A DNA stretch of 44,482 nucleotides, from the NCBI GenBank assembly GCA_035511515.1, contig DATKFG010000135.1, positions 1 through 44,482 of the forward strand, in the 5' to 3' direction. The translations under genes and the position numbers were made by a program. Positions 36,692 through 44,482 of this stretch are shown in pieces (positions within the stretch are counted from its first letter, which is position 1; every line of letters starts with the position of its first letter). The stretch comes from VBCK01 sp035511515. Its GTDB lineage: Bacteria; Pseudomonadota; Gammaproteobacteria; Burkholderiales; Burkholderiaceae_F. The notes beneath the pieces were generated by a model. The model did not search any database. It was given only the letters and a program-made list of their open reading frames with translations, and was not told the origin of the DNA.

Positions 36692-37741
36692 ATGCGATAC
36701 AGGAACGTAGGTCGTACCGGATTGTTCGTTTCGGAACTTTGCCTTGGCACCATGACGTTCGGCGGTGGAGACGGAATCTGGCGCCAAATCGGGGATGTCC
36801 AACAGTCGGACGCCGATCGCTTGATCGGCCGCGCCCTGGACGCGGGCATCAACTTCATCGATACCGCCGACGCCTATTCGGACGGTCGGTCCGAGCTCAT
36901 CACCGGCCAGGCTTTGAAGAATCTCAAGGTGCCGCGCGAGAACGTCGTCGTCGCGACCAAGGTCTTCAGCGAAACGGGCACGAAGTCCGTCAACTCGCGC
37001 GGCATGTCGCGCTTTCACATCATGGACGGCGTCAAAGCAAGCCTGAAACGGCTGCAGCTGGACCACATCGACCTGTACCAGATCCACGGCTTCGATCCGG
37101 CAACGCCGATCGAAGAGGCCGTACTTGCGCTCGATGACCTGGTGCAACAGGGGCACGTGCGCTACGTGGGCGTGTCGAACTGGGCGGCCTGGCATGTCAT
37201 GAAGGCGCTGGGCGTGTCCGAGCGCCTCGGTCTTTCCCGCGTCCAATCCGTGCAGGCGTACTACACCCTCGCCGGACGCGATCTGGAACGCGAGCTGGTC
37301 CCGCTGATGCGGGCCGAAGGAGTGGGTCTGCTCGTGTGGAGCCCGCTGGCGGGCGGACTTTTGAGCGGCAAATACGGCCGCGATACTCAGGCAGAGCCCG
37401 GCAGTCGTCGCACCGTCTTCGACTTCCCGCCGGTGGACCTGGAGCGGGCCTACGCGTGCATCGACGTGATGCGCAACATCGCCAAGACCAAGGCTGTCTC
37501 GGTCGCGCAGATCGCCATTGCGTGGCTGCTGCATCAGAACGTCGTCACGAGCGTCATCATCGGTGCCAAGCGTCCGGATCAGCTCGAGGACAACCTGGCG
37601 GCGACCAAGGTCGCCTTGACAGCCGATGAGCTGGCTGCGCTCGACAAGGCGAGCGCACTGCCACCCGAGTACCCGGGCTGGATGCTCGAGCGTCAGGGCG
37701 AATACCGACGCAAGCAGCTTGCGCAATCGCAGTTGGCTTGA
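36692..37741 (+). CDS. Aldo/keto reductase
   Basis: A 349-aa NAD(P)H-dependent oxidoreductase, TIM-barrel, cytoplasmic. The catalytic tetrad is recognisable: Asp in FIDTADAYSDG, Tyr just after it, Lys in VVATKVFSE, and His in LYQIHGFD. NADP-binding SVIIGAKRPDQLEDN near the C-terminus is typical of the family. Substrate unknown (an aldehyde or ketone). The ATG 36692 has AGGAG upstream. Alone on its strand; the 254 bp between the tRNA and this gene hold nothing recognisable. Confidence 0.9.
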   Translation: MRYRNVGRTGLFVSELCLGTMTFGGGDGIWRQIGDVQQSDADRLIGRALDAGINFIDTADAYSDGRSELITGQALKNLKVPRENVVVATKVFSETGTKSVNSRGMSRFHIMDGVKASLKRLQLDHIDLYQIHGFDPATPIEEAVLALDDLVQQGHVRYVGVSNWAAWHVMKALGVSERLGLSRVQSVQAYYTLAGRDLERELVPLMRAEGVGLLVWSPLAGGLLSGKYGRDTQAEPGSRRTVFDFPPVDLERAYACIDVMRNIAKTKAVSVAQIAIAWLLHQNVVTSVIIGAKRPDQLEDNLAATKVALTADELAALDKASALPPEYPGWMLERQGEYRRKQLAQSQLA

Positions 37742-37962
37742 GCTCAGCGCCGGCGACTTGCCAGAGCGCTTCGTAGCCGCGCACCGGAACGCGGCGCTGA
37801 TACTCCTGAACGGTCGCCAGGCCATGGGCGCGGCCGAACGCGGTGGGCGCGCCACAACGCGTCCTGCCGCGCGAGCCTCGCTCGGCGCCGCGCCGCCCAC
37901 AACTTCAGCGCGGGCGACGGATCAAGCACGGCGCTGGTTCTAGACCGGCGCTTCCACCATGC

Positions 37963-38994
37963 TTACCTGTCTTCGCTTATCACGGTTGCGGCGCCGCTGT
38001 CGTCGCCGACCGTCATCTCCACCGTGAGCGGATTCGTCAGCTCCGGCAGCCCCGCTCCAGCCCCTTCGACCTGGAACCGGTACGTCGCCGGGCTGTCCGC
38101 TTTGAGGAAAAACCTCAACCTCACATCGGCGATCTTTCCCTTGAACTCGTATCCGCCCAGCTTGGACCGCGTGAACGAGCCCGGAGGAATCGTCACCGAG
38201 TAGGAATCGAGCTGCAGCGTAACGGCTTCGGAAAGCGGGTTGATGCCGTTGCTGGTGGTGCCCAGTGAAAAATGGCCTTCGACCTCGAAGCGCCTGGCGC
38301 CGACTTCCGCTTCGGCCGTCAGACTCGAAAACGGCGTCACCGTCTGGACCCTCGCGGAGAACACCGCATCTGCAATGGTCTGATGATCCAGGATCAGGTC
38401 GCCCGCCGTGGTTGCAAGCGCTATCCCTACTGGGCAAACGGTCGCGGGGAACCCGACGCAACTGATAGCGAATCCCGGCAGGCTGACGTCGCTTTTCAGA
38501 TCGTACGACGTCATAACGTTGTTAGCGGCCAGCAGCATGCCTGCCGGGTACGCCACCTGTCCTGGAAAGTTCGGATTGCCCGGCGGCACTCCAAAGGACC
38601 CGATGCCGACTGCGCCGTTGGTGCCGTCGACGCTGACGAAGATGCCCGCTGATGGAAGGAACGTGCCGCCACCGATGACGGTCGCGTTGGCATCGATCAC
38701 GGTAACGGTCCCGACGCCGACCAGGTTCACGTAACCCGTGACCGGTCCCTTCGAACCCTGAACCGTGAATGGAACCACGGTCGTGGTATCTGCTTCGAAA
38801 GTCAGGATGACCGACGCGTTCGAAAAGGGCGTGCCAGCGAACGTGCCGGAGGCAATGGCGCCGACATCGTCCAGCTCATAGGTGATCGGTACCGCCGTTG
38901 CCGGTTGAGCCAGCCCACCCGTCAAGATCAGCAACGCAGCGCTCAATCGGGTGAAGCAGTCTGAGGTCAACCATCCCCGCGCGATTGTAGCCAT
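37963..38994 (-). CDS. Secreted protein of unknown function
   Basis: A 343-aa exported protein. The signal peptide (LSAALLILTGGLAQPATA-VP) ends around residue 35. The mature part starts with ITYELDDVGAIASGTFAGTPFSNASV, a pattern like the 'THEFTGTIT-type' domains in PEP-CTERM and similar surface proteins, and is rich in Gly, Thr and Val strands. Ends at DDSGAATVISEDR with no membrane anchor or PEP-CTERM motif. One pair of Cys (SCVGFPATVC) may be a disulfide. ATG 38994 preceded by GGAGG; an upstream start at 39036 is possible but lacks support. Role unknown. Confidence 0.7.
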   Translation of the reverse strand: MATIARGWLTSDCFTRLSAALLILTGGLAQPATAVPITYELDDVGAIASGTFAGTPFSNASVILTFEADTTTVVPFTVQGSKGPVTGYVNLVGVGTVTVIDANATVIGGGTFLPSAGIFVSVDGTNGAVGIGSFGVPPGNPNFPGQVAYPAGMLLAANNVMTSYDLKSDVSLPGFAISCVGFPATVCPVGIALATTAGDLILDHQTIADAVFSARVQTVTPFSSLTAEAEVGARRFEVEGHFSLGTTSNGINPLSEAVTLQLDSYSVTIPPGSFTRSKLGGYEFKGKIADVRLRFFLKADSPATYRFQVEGAGAGLPELTNPLTVEMTVGDDSGAATVISEDR

Positions 38995-39202
38995 CGGAAC
39001 CCCTCCTTCCGTGCGCCTCGTACGCTCCGGTCGCACGTTTCAAAGACCGAGCTCGAGGCGGGCCCATGCTGCCAGAGATTTCACTTCGTGCAAGTGACCT
39101 TCGGCACGTCGGAGTGGGTATTCCGGACCACTTGATCAACGAGGAATTCGGACTCGCCCCGGGTATGGCCGCTACCCGCGGGGACATTCGGTGCGGCCGG
39201 TA

Positions 39203-39754
39203 CTAGCCGCGGGCGCGATCGTCGCCCGGTACCGCGCCGGCCTTGCGGGCGGCGTTGCGGTGCATGTCCATGCCCACCGCCTCGATCCACGCCTCCGAAT
39301 CCGCGAACAGCACCCACAGCAGCCAGGCGGCTGCGCACAGGATGCCGACGATGAAGGTCCAGTCGACGAAGGGCTTCAGATCCGGCGCCAGAAACGGGCT
39401 GATGAAACGCAGCAGCACCCCATAAGCGAGCGCAACCACGATCAGCGTGATCAGCGCCAGCACGGTCGAGGTCAGGTGAGCCGCGCGGCCCCCGATGCGG
39501 CGCAGCTGCGCGGAATGGCGGTAACCGAGCGCCCACAGCAACGCCAGCGCCCCGCCGTGCGCGATGAACTGCACCAGCGAGCCGGCACCGATCCGGGCGG
39601 TGCCGATCGTTGCGCTCTTGAATGGTTCCAGGCCGGCCAGTACGGCACCCAGCACCAGTGCGGCCACGATCACGATCAGGTACTTGCCGATCCAGGACCA
39701 GTTGCTCTTGACCGGATGGCCTTGCGTCGAAGCGTCCGTTTGCGCCATACCCAT
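39203..39754 (-). CDS. Small four-helix membrane protein, unknown
   Basis: A 183-aa inner-membrane protein with four hydrophobic segments: YLIVIVAALVLGAVLAGL, LVQFIAHGGALALLWALGY, TVLALITLIVVALAYGVLL and FVDWTFIVGILCAAAWLLWV. No family recognised. The ATG at 39754 follows AGGAGG with 7-nt spacing; the longer frame upstream is Thr/Ala/Arg-rich and unlikely. It lies 58 bp after the next gene on the same strand. Confidence 0.7.
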   Translation of the reverse strand: MGMAQTDASTQGHPVKSNWSWIGKYLIVIVAALVLGAVLAGLEPFKSATIGTARIGAGSLVQFIAHGGALALLWALGYRHSAQLRRIGGRAAHLTSTVLALITLIVVALAYGVLLRFISPFLAPDLKPFVDWTFIVGILCAAAWLLWVLFADSEAWIEAVGMDMHRNAARKAGAVPGDDRARG

Positions 39755-39812
39755 CGTATCGACCTCCTGGCCACGGAACTGACGAGGCATCTGCCGTGGT
39801 GCCGTCGTGGTT

Positions 39813-40259
39813 CTAGTGGCGACCGTGATCGTCCTGCTCGCGCCCGTGCTCGCGATGCTCGCCCTCGCCGCGATGCTCATCGCGCCCTTCGTCGCGTCGT
39901 TCCGCGTGCCGTTCTTCGGCGCGTTCCCGGTGCGCCATCACGTGGTTCTTGTACCAGACGTGATTGACGAAATACACCGGATGGCCGCAGGCGTGGTACT
40001 CGCGGCAGTACCGCTCCCAGTGCTGGCGGTGCTCCAGCGGCACCCACAGGTACAGCGGTTCCGGCGGCGGCATGGCCGGCGGCGCCGGCTCGATCATCAC
40101 CGGCCGCGCCACGATCACCTGTGGCTGCGGAAACTGGCCTATGTCCACGCGGCCGAACACGCCGGGCTCGGCGAACTGTATCGACACCCCGACGTCGGCC
40201 GCCGCGGCGATCGACGTCAACCCGGCAGTTAGCACGGTGCAAGCAAGGATTCGTTTCAT
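39813..40259 (-). CDS. Secreted His/Arg/Glu-rich protein, unknown
   Basis: A 148-aa exported protein with a signal peptide (MKRILACTVLTAGLTSIAAA) cleaved near residue 20. A proline-rich stretch (PAPPAMPPPEPLYLWVPL) and the aromatic/Cys/His motif HWERYCREYHACGHPVYF follow, then a tail of alternating acidic, basic and histidine residues (HRGEGEHREHGREQDDHGRH). The central motif resembles a conserved small periplasmic protein group in proteobacteria, but I cannot name it. The His-rich tail could bind metal, which fits the nearby multicopper oxidase; this is an inference. Confidence 0.7.
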   Translation of the reverse strand: MKRILACTVLTAGLTSIAAAADVGVSIQFAEPGVFGRVDIGQFPQPQVIVARPVMIEPAPPAMPPPEPLYLWVPLEHRQHWERYCREYHACGHPVYFVNHVWYKNHVMAHRERAEERHAERRDEGRDEHRGEGEHREHGREQDDHGRH

Positions 40260-40359
40260 CGAGGGATCTTTCCGAAGGGGACCTGACCAGGTATCGGTCG
40301 ATTGTCGCCAATTCGGCACCCCGCCGATCACCATCCTGACGGATTAGCCTGTCGCCCGC

Positions 40360-42129
40360 TCAACCCACCACATCGAAGGGTCGCATCATCTCGTTGTCCT
40401 CGTGCTCCAGGATATGGCAGTGGTAGATGTAGCGAAAGCGCTGGCCGGGGGTGACCGCGGTTCCTGCCGGCAAATCGAATCTGGCGATGACGCGCGTGAC
40501 CATGCCGATCACGTTTCCGTTCTGGTCGAGTCCCGAAAATGCCTTCACCGTGTCTTTGTATGCGGGGCTCTCGTTCGGCGCCGGCGGAATCGGATCGCCC
40601 GTGAACAGCACTTCACCGGTATTCAGGTAGTGCGACAGATCGAAGTACCGCCGCTCCAGCACGTTGAACTGAACCAGATGCACATGCATCGGGTGTCCAT
40701 CGGTGGTGATGTTCACGAAGTTCCAGATCTCGGTGGTGCCGGCCCTGGGATCCTCCGTCACCGGGTCATCCCAGCGCGCGCCGCCGGTGGGGTTGGTCGG
40801 GGTGGCCTGCAGCGGCGAGCCGCCGGCCAGCCCGATGATCGGGTAGCCATCCGAGACCCGGTCCGCCTCGCTCACCATGATGAACCGCTCCCGCACCGCG
40901 CTTTCGGGCGCGAGCACGCTGACCGGGGCCAGACGCGACGGCAACGAGCTCGAATCGCTGCCTTGCAGCGGTCTGGTCACCCGAAACTGCATCACTTCGG
41001 GCAGGGCGACCTCGCCGCCGCCCGGGTAAGGGGCCGGTGCATCGTTGAACAGCGTGAACGCCCGGCCTTGGGCGCCGCTGAAGTCGATCACGACATCGAA
41101 CCGCTCCGAGGGCGCTATCAGCAGATCGGTGAGCTGAACGGGCGCAGGCAACAAGCCGCCGTCCGTGCCGATCTGGTCGAACAGCGGGCCGGGTTGGCCT
41201 TCGGCGTCCGCTAGCGTGAGGTGGTAGAAGCGGGCGTTCGAACCGTTCAATATCCGGAACCGGTACTTGCGCGGTTCGACTTCCAGGTAAGGGAACGCCA
41301 CGCCGTTAACGCAGGCGACATCGCCGAAGAACTCCGGAACCCATACCTGGTGCGTGCCGTCCAGCTCGATCGGGTATCGCAGCGAGCCGTCGGGGTTGAA
41401 CATCCGGTCCTGGATCAGCAGCGGAACTTCGTACGGGCCGGCGGGCAGGTTCAGGCGCTCTTCGTTCTCGTCGCGGATGATGTAGAACCCGGCGAGTCCG
41501 GCGAAGACATTGAGCCGGTTGATGCCGAGCGTATGGTCGTGGTACCACAAGCAGGTCGCGGGTTGATCGTTTGGATACTGATACGTCCTGCTGGTGAAGA
41601 AGGGGCCCGTCTGCACCCAGTCACGGGTGAACCAGGCCTCGGGGTAGCCGTCGCTGTCCGGCAGGGTGGACGCGCCGTGAAGATGCGCAACGGTTCGAAC
41701 ACGGGGCTCGCCCATGTCCGCGCCGTGAAGCGTCTGGTCGTAGGCGTATTCGAGCAGGTGCTGAACCGGCAGGTTGTTCACCCACATTACATGCGTCGGG
41801 TTACCCCTGCGGGCCTCCAAGGTCGGCCCGGGCCAGGTGCCGTCGTAGCCCCACAGGGTCGTCGGTGGCAGATCGCGGTGCACCTTGCGCTCGAACTGTG
41901 ATATCGGCACCACGTAGTGGGCGATCCCGTTGTCGAGGCTGGATGGTCGCGCCACAGCCGGCACCGGCAGCGGGTCCACGTACTTCTCCAGCGAAGGCGA
42001 CGCCGCCTTGCTCGTTCCTCCGATCCACGGCGAAGCCAGAAGGCCCGCGCCCGCTAACAGGCCGCCTTTCAGGATGCTGCGCCGCGTGGTTCCGGTCCAC
42101 AGTGGGGGACGCCTGTGTTCAATGCTCAT
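40360..42129 (-). CDS. Multicopper oxidase (CotA/bilirubin-oxidase type), Tat-exported
   Basis: A 589-aa periplasmic laccase-like oxidase. Tat signal TTRRSILKGG at residues 14-23, then GLLASPW. All copper motifs are present: HLHG and WYHDH (type 2/3), HPMHVHLVQF and HCHILEHEDNEMM (type 1 Cys-His with Met axial ligand region). PIELDGTHQVWVPEFF and the domain layout match spore-coat laccase CotA-like enzymes rather than CueO. The substrate may be phenolics, bilirubin or metals. It is followed by the secreted His-rich protein and preceded by a membrane protein on the same strand. Confidence 0.93.
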   Translation of the reverse strand: MSIEHRRPPLWTGTTRRSILKGGLLAGAGLLASPWIGGTSKAASPSLEKYVDPLPVPAVARPSSLDNGIAHYVVPISQFERKVHRDLPPTTLWGYDGTWPGPTLEARRGNPTHVMWVNNLPVQHLLEYAYDQTLHGADMGEPRVRTVAHLHGASTLPDSDGYPEAWFTRDWVQTGPFFTSRTYQYPNDQPATCLWYHDHTLGINRLNVFAGLAGFYIIRDENEERLNLPAGPYEVPLLIQDRMFNPDGSLRYPIELDGTHQVWVPEFFGDVACVNGVAFPYLEVEPRKYRFRILNGSNARFYHLTLADAEGQPGPLFDQIGTDGGLLPAPVQLTDLLIAPSERFDVVIDFSGAQGRAFTLFNDAPAPYPGGGEVALPEVMQFRVTRPLQGSDSSSLPSRLAPVSVLAPESAVRERFIMVSEADRVSDGYPIIGLAGGSPLQATPTNPTGGARWDDPVTEDPRAGTTEIWNFVNITTDGHPMHVHLVQFNVLERRYFDLSHYLNTGEVLFTGDPIPPAPNESPAYKDTVKAFSGLDQNGNVIGMVTRVIARFDLPAGTAVTPGQRFRYIYHCHILEHEDNEMMRPFDVVG

Positions 42130-42176
42130 CAGCGGTTCCTCGTCGTTGGATGGTCAAAATTTCCCGTGTAAGACGC

Positions 42177-43328
42177 TCAGTTCCACTTCGGATCGCTCAA
42201 GATTCCGCGGCACACCGCCAGAAAGAAACTCTCCGGTACATCATCGGCGAGCGGAATGCGTACTCTGGGCGTTCCCTCGTCCCACGCGAACTCGAGTTCC
42301 ACCGGCCTTTGAGGGACCTCGAAGATCAACCGCGTGCGAAGCTGCTCCTGAGGTGCCAGCACGAAATCGGGAAAATCCCCGCCGAGCGGTCCCCAAGCAG
42401 CATCGGGGCCGCGCAGCCGAAAGTCCCGCCGTCCGATCCGGCGCGGACCCGCGCCGACGTTTTTGATCCGGATGTTCAGGTAGACCCGGTCGACAGAGGC
42501 CTGCGCATTCGGCACACCGGACCGCGCGGCGTCGGGCTGCCCACTGCGGCGCGGCTGCTGCAGCCATATGGCCGACTGCACGGCAACGCGCACGTCGCCG
42601 ATCTTTGCCTCGATCCCGACCGGCCGGCTGGCCGCAAGCGCTCCGTGGGTCGCCCCGTGAAGGTACGGGTCCAGGCTCAAGGCCAGAGTCAGTCCGGCTG
42701 CGCCGGCCGCGAGCGCGATCGACACCACGCAACCCGCACCGGCCGCGCGGCACAACGCCCCCAGCGTCGCCAGGCCCGGTGACGGTGTGGTGCGCGGGCG
42801 GTTCCGCGCGACCAACACGCTCAGGCCGAGCAGCATGGTCGGCACCGTGGCGATGCTGACCAGCAGCGCGTCGTGCAGGCCCTCCAGCAGGTTCCACAGG
42901 ATCGCCCCGGCGCTGCCGGCCGGGGTGCGACCATGAAATGAATGGGCCGGAACGCCACTGTCCAGCGCGTGAGCCAGGTAGTGATGCAAGCCCAGCAGCG
43001 GCGTGAGCAAGAGCCCGAAGGCCGCGGCGATCAGCGCCGCGGCGCCGAGCAGCCCCTTCAGCGTGGGCCTCGGCACTGCCCAGCCTTTGGCCAGACGGAC
43101 TGCGGCTGCAACCGTGGCAAGCGCCGACGGGAAAAGCAGCAGAGCGTCCTTGACGAGGTGAGACGGGCTCAACGACCAGGCGTGCGTGACCGCCAGCCCG
43201 GTCGCTTGCAGGCCGCGCAACCCGGCGATGGTGCACAACGTCAGCAACAGCGACGGCGCAACGGCGCAGACGGCGTCGCGCGCCCGCGCGAGATCCCGCA
43301 AAGGTTCGGTTGCAACGTTGCTGGACAT
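42177..43328 (-). CDS. Membrane protein with C-terminal extracytoplasmic domain, unknown
   Basis: A 383-aa protein with about five hydrophobic segments: SLLLTLCTIAGLRGL, DALLLFPSALATVAAAV, GAAALIAAAFGLLLTPLLGL, IATVPTMLLGLSVLV and VVSIALAAGAAGLTLAL. The C-terminal 140 residues (VYLNIRIKNVGAGPRRIG, LAPQEQLRTRLIFEVP, EGTPRVRIPL) look like an immunoglobulin-like beta-sandwich of the DUF4352 sort. Located 47 bp before the multicopper oxidase on the same strand, so cotranscription is likely. Start taken at ATG 43328 (MSSNVATEP); ATG 43346 or 43370 possible. Confidence 0.7.
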   Translation of the reverse strand: MSSNVATEPLRDLARARDAVCAVAPSLLLTLCTIAGLRGLQATGLAVTHAWSLSPSHLVKDALLLFPSALATVAAAVRLAKGWAVPRPTLKGLLGAAALIAAAFGLLLTPLLGLHHYLAHALDSGVPAHSFHGRTPAGSAGAILWNLLEGLHDALLVSIATVPTMLLGLSVLVARNRPRTTPSPGLATLGALCRAAGAGCVVSIALAAGAAGLTLALSLDPYLHGATHGALAASRPVGIEAKIGDVRVAVQSAIWLQQPRRSGQPDAARSGVPNAQASVDRVYLNIRIKNVGAGPRRIGRRDFRLRGPDAAWGPLGGDFPDFVLAPQEQLRTRLIFEVPQRPVELEFAWDEGTPRVRIPLADDVPESFFLAVCRGILSDPKWN

Positions 43329-43777
43329 GCCACTCCCACGGGCCATTGGATCGCGAAGGGCCTCGACCACACGCTGGCTGCGCCGCGCAGACTAGCGAAG
43401 GGATACGGACAGGCGACAGCGGGAAAGCACCGGGGCAGTCAAGCGGGAAATCATGGGTCCGGCGCTCCGGATCGCTGTAATCAATGGCGCGGCCGTGCCA
43501 AGGGCATCATCAGTGCGCCGAGGCCTGCATCGCTGGCCTGCCTGTCAAACAACCCCGCAGGCGCCGTGGTCTGATGACTATCCGGAACCGACCTCTCTAA
43601 CGAAGCCTTTTGAATACCCGTCCAACGCCCCTTTATTTAGCGGCCGTCGTTCTGGACGCTAACATTGCCCGACTGCCACGCGCCGCTCGGCCTGCGTTGC
43701 GACCGCGCGAGTGCGAGTCGGCAAGGCGGCCCGATTTGATCGAGCCCTGTTTTAGACGCGCGAAATGGAGCACTGCG
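43329..43777. other. Intergenic region upstream of peroxiredoxin
   Basis: About 449 bp between two divergent genes. No coding frame with credible composition, no tRNA-like fold and no clear promoter or repeat was recognised; it presumably contains promoters for both neighbours. Confidence 0.4.
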
Positions 43778-44437
43778 ATGAGCCTGCGAATTGGCGACGA
43801 GGTACCCGATTTCACCGCCCAGACGACCGAAGGAGAAATCCGCTTCCACGAGTGGATTGGCAACAGCTGGGCGATCCTGTTTTCCCACCCGAAGGACTTC
43901 ACGCCGGTCTGCACCACCGAGCTGGGCTACCTGGCCAAGTTGAAGCCTGAATTCGACAAGCGCAACACCAAGGTGATTGGCCTGTCGGTCGACAGTGTCG
44001 AGGATCACCGGCGCTGGGCCGCGGACATCGCGGAAACCCAAGGTACGCCGCTGAACTACCCGCTGATCGGGGACACCGATTTGAAGGTCGCCAAGCTGTT
44101 CGACATGATCCATCCGAACGCCAGCGGTACTGCTTCGAGCCGGACCGCGGCCGACAACGCGACGATTCGCGCGGTGTTCCTGATCGGCCCCGACAAGAAG
44201 TTGAAGCTGTCGATTCTGTACCCGATGAGCACGGGGCGGGACTTCAACGAAGTGCTCCGGGCCCTGGACTCGGTACAGCTGACGGCGCGCCACACGGTGG
44301 CTACCCCGGTGAACTGGCGCCCGGGCGAGGACGTGATCATCCCGACATCGGTGTCGGAAGAAGCAGCGCGGGCGAAATTCCCCGGCGGATGGAAGACCCT
44401 GAAGTCCTACTTGCGGATCGTGGCGCAGCCTAAATAA
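43778..44437 (+). CDS. 1-Cys peroxiredoxin (Prx6 family)
   Basis: A 219-aa thiol peroxidase. The peroxidatic Cys45 is in HPKDFTPVCTTELG, and there is no second cysteine anywhere, so it is a 1-Cys enzyme reduced by an external thiol. DNATIRAVFLIGPDKKLKL and the C-terminal domain (VATPVNWRPGEDVIIPTSV) match Prx6-type proteins. It detoxifies H2O2 and organic peroxides in the cytoplasm. ATG 43778 has GGAG 8 nt upstream. The frame upstream to 43610 is not needed. Confidence 0.93.
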   Translation: MSLRIGDEVPDFTAQTTEGEIRFHEWIGNSWAILFSHPKDFTPVCTTELGYLAKLKPEFDKRNTKVIGLSVDSVEDHRRWAADIAETQGTPLNYPLIGDTDLKVAKLFDMIHPNASGTASSRTAADNATIRAVFLIGPDKKLKLSILYPMSTGRDFNEVLRALDSVQLTARHTVATPVNWRPGEDVIIPTSVSEEAARAKFPGGWKTLKSYLRIVAQPK

Positions 44438-44461
44438 ATTTGCTTGCGCTTAGCGGCCTCG

Positions 44462-44482
44462 CCCTCACCCGCTCCCCTCTCC
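44462..44482. repeat. Start of a second intergenic repeat copy (cut by window end)
   Basis: CCCTCACCCGCTCCCCTCTC plus C: matches the first arm blocks of the element at 89-250 (CCCTCACC then CCCCTCTCC). It follows the prx stop by 24 bp, again in a gene-end position. The rest lies outside the window. Confidence 0.6.

Overview
The window comes from a high-GC bacterium, most likely a betaproteobacterium of the Burkholderiales type. This rests on gene order: lolC-lolD-tatD-comEC next to rpfE-recJ-prfB-lysS; tyrB-like aminotransferase/uvrB/low-molecular-weight phosphatase/isc operon as one block; and a RelA with a degenerate hydrolase domain. Most genes are core housekeeping genes. Small accessory pieces sit between them.

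Layout. 1-2.5 kb: end of an unidentified gene, an intergenic inverted repeat, and relA (minus). 2.5-9.8 kb: a group II PLP decarboxylase (plus), a TonB-dependent receptor (minus), an MtfA-type zinc peptidase (plus), an amino-acid permease and an alpha/beta hydrolase (minus). 9.9-15.5 kb (minus): comEC, tatD, lolD, lolC. 15.6-21.9 kb (plus): rpfE-like gene, recJ, prfB with its programmed +1 frameshift, lysS and a Nudix hydrolase. 22.2-26 kb (plus): a secreted beta-propeller-like protein, then a threonine dehydratase-like enzyme, a RidA protein and a hydrolase in a tight cluster. 26-31.7 kb (minus): the complete isc iron-sulfur operon iscR-iscS-iscU-iscA-hscB-hscA-fdx-iscX, preceded by a promoter with two IscR-like boxes. 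31.8-36.1 kb: phosphatase and uvrB (minus), then a divergent aromatic aminotransferase (plus). 36.1-36.4 kb: a tRNA gene. 36.7-44.4 kb: aldo/keto reductase, a secreted protein, a small membrane protein, a basic/acidic secreted protein, a Tat-exported multicopper oxidase, a membrane protein and a 1-Cys peroxiredoxin.

The most striking item is the tRNA gene at 36137-36437. It folds as tRNA-Asn(GUU) only if a 225-nt segment inside the anticodon is removed. That segment has the P, Q, R and S core elements and P1, P3, P7, P8 and P9 pairings of a self-splicing group I intron, with no room for a homing endonuclease. A second theme is repeat DNA inside genes: a near-perfect palindrome in relA, a 19-bp-arm perfect palindrome at the end of comEC, and eight tandem 18-bp units in the comEC N-terminal region. 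All share a GAAGGAGG-like core and all keep the reading frame. A different intergenic inverted repeat lies at the left edge, and the start of a related copy lies at the right edge.
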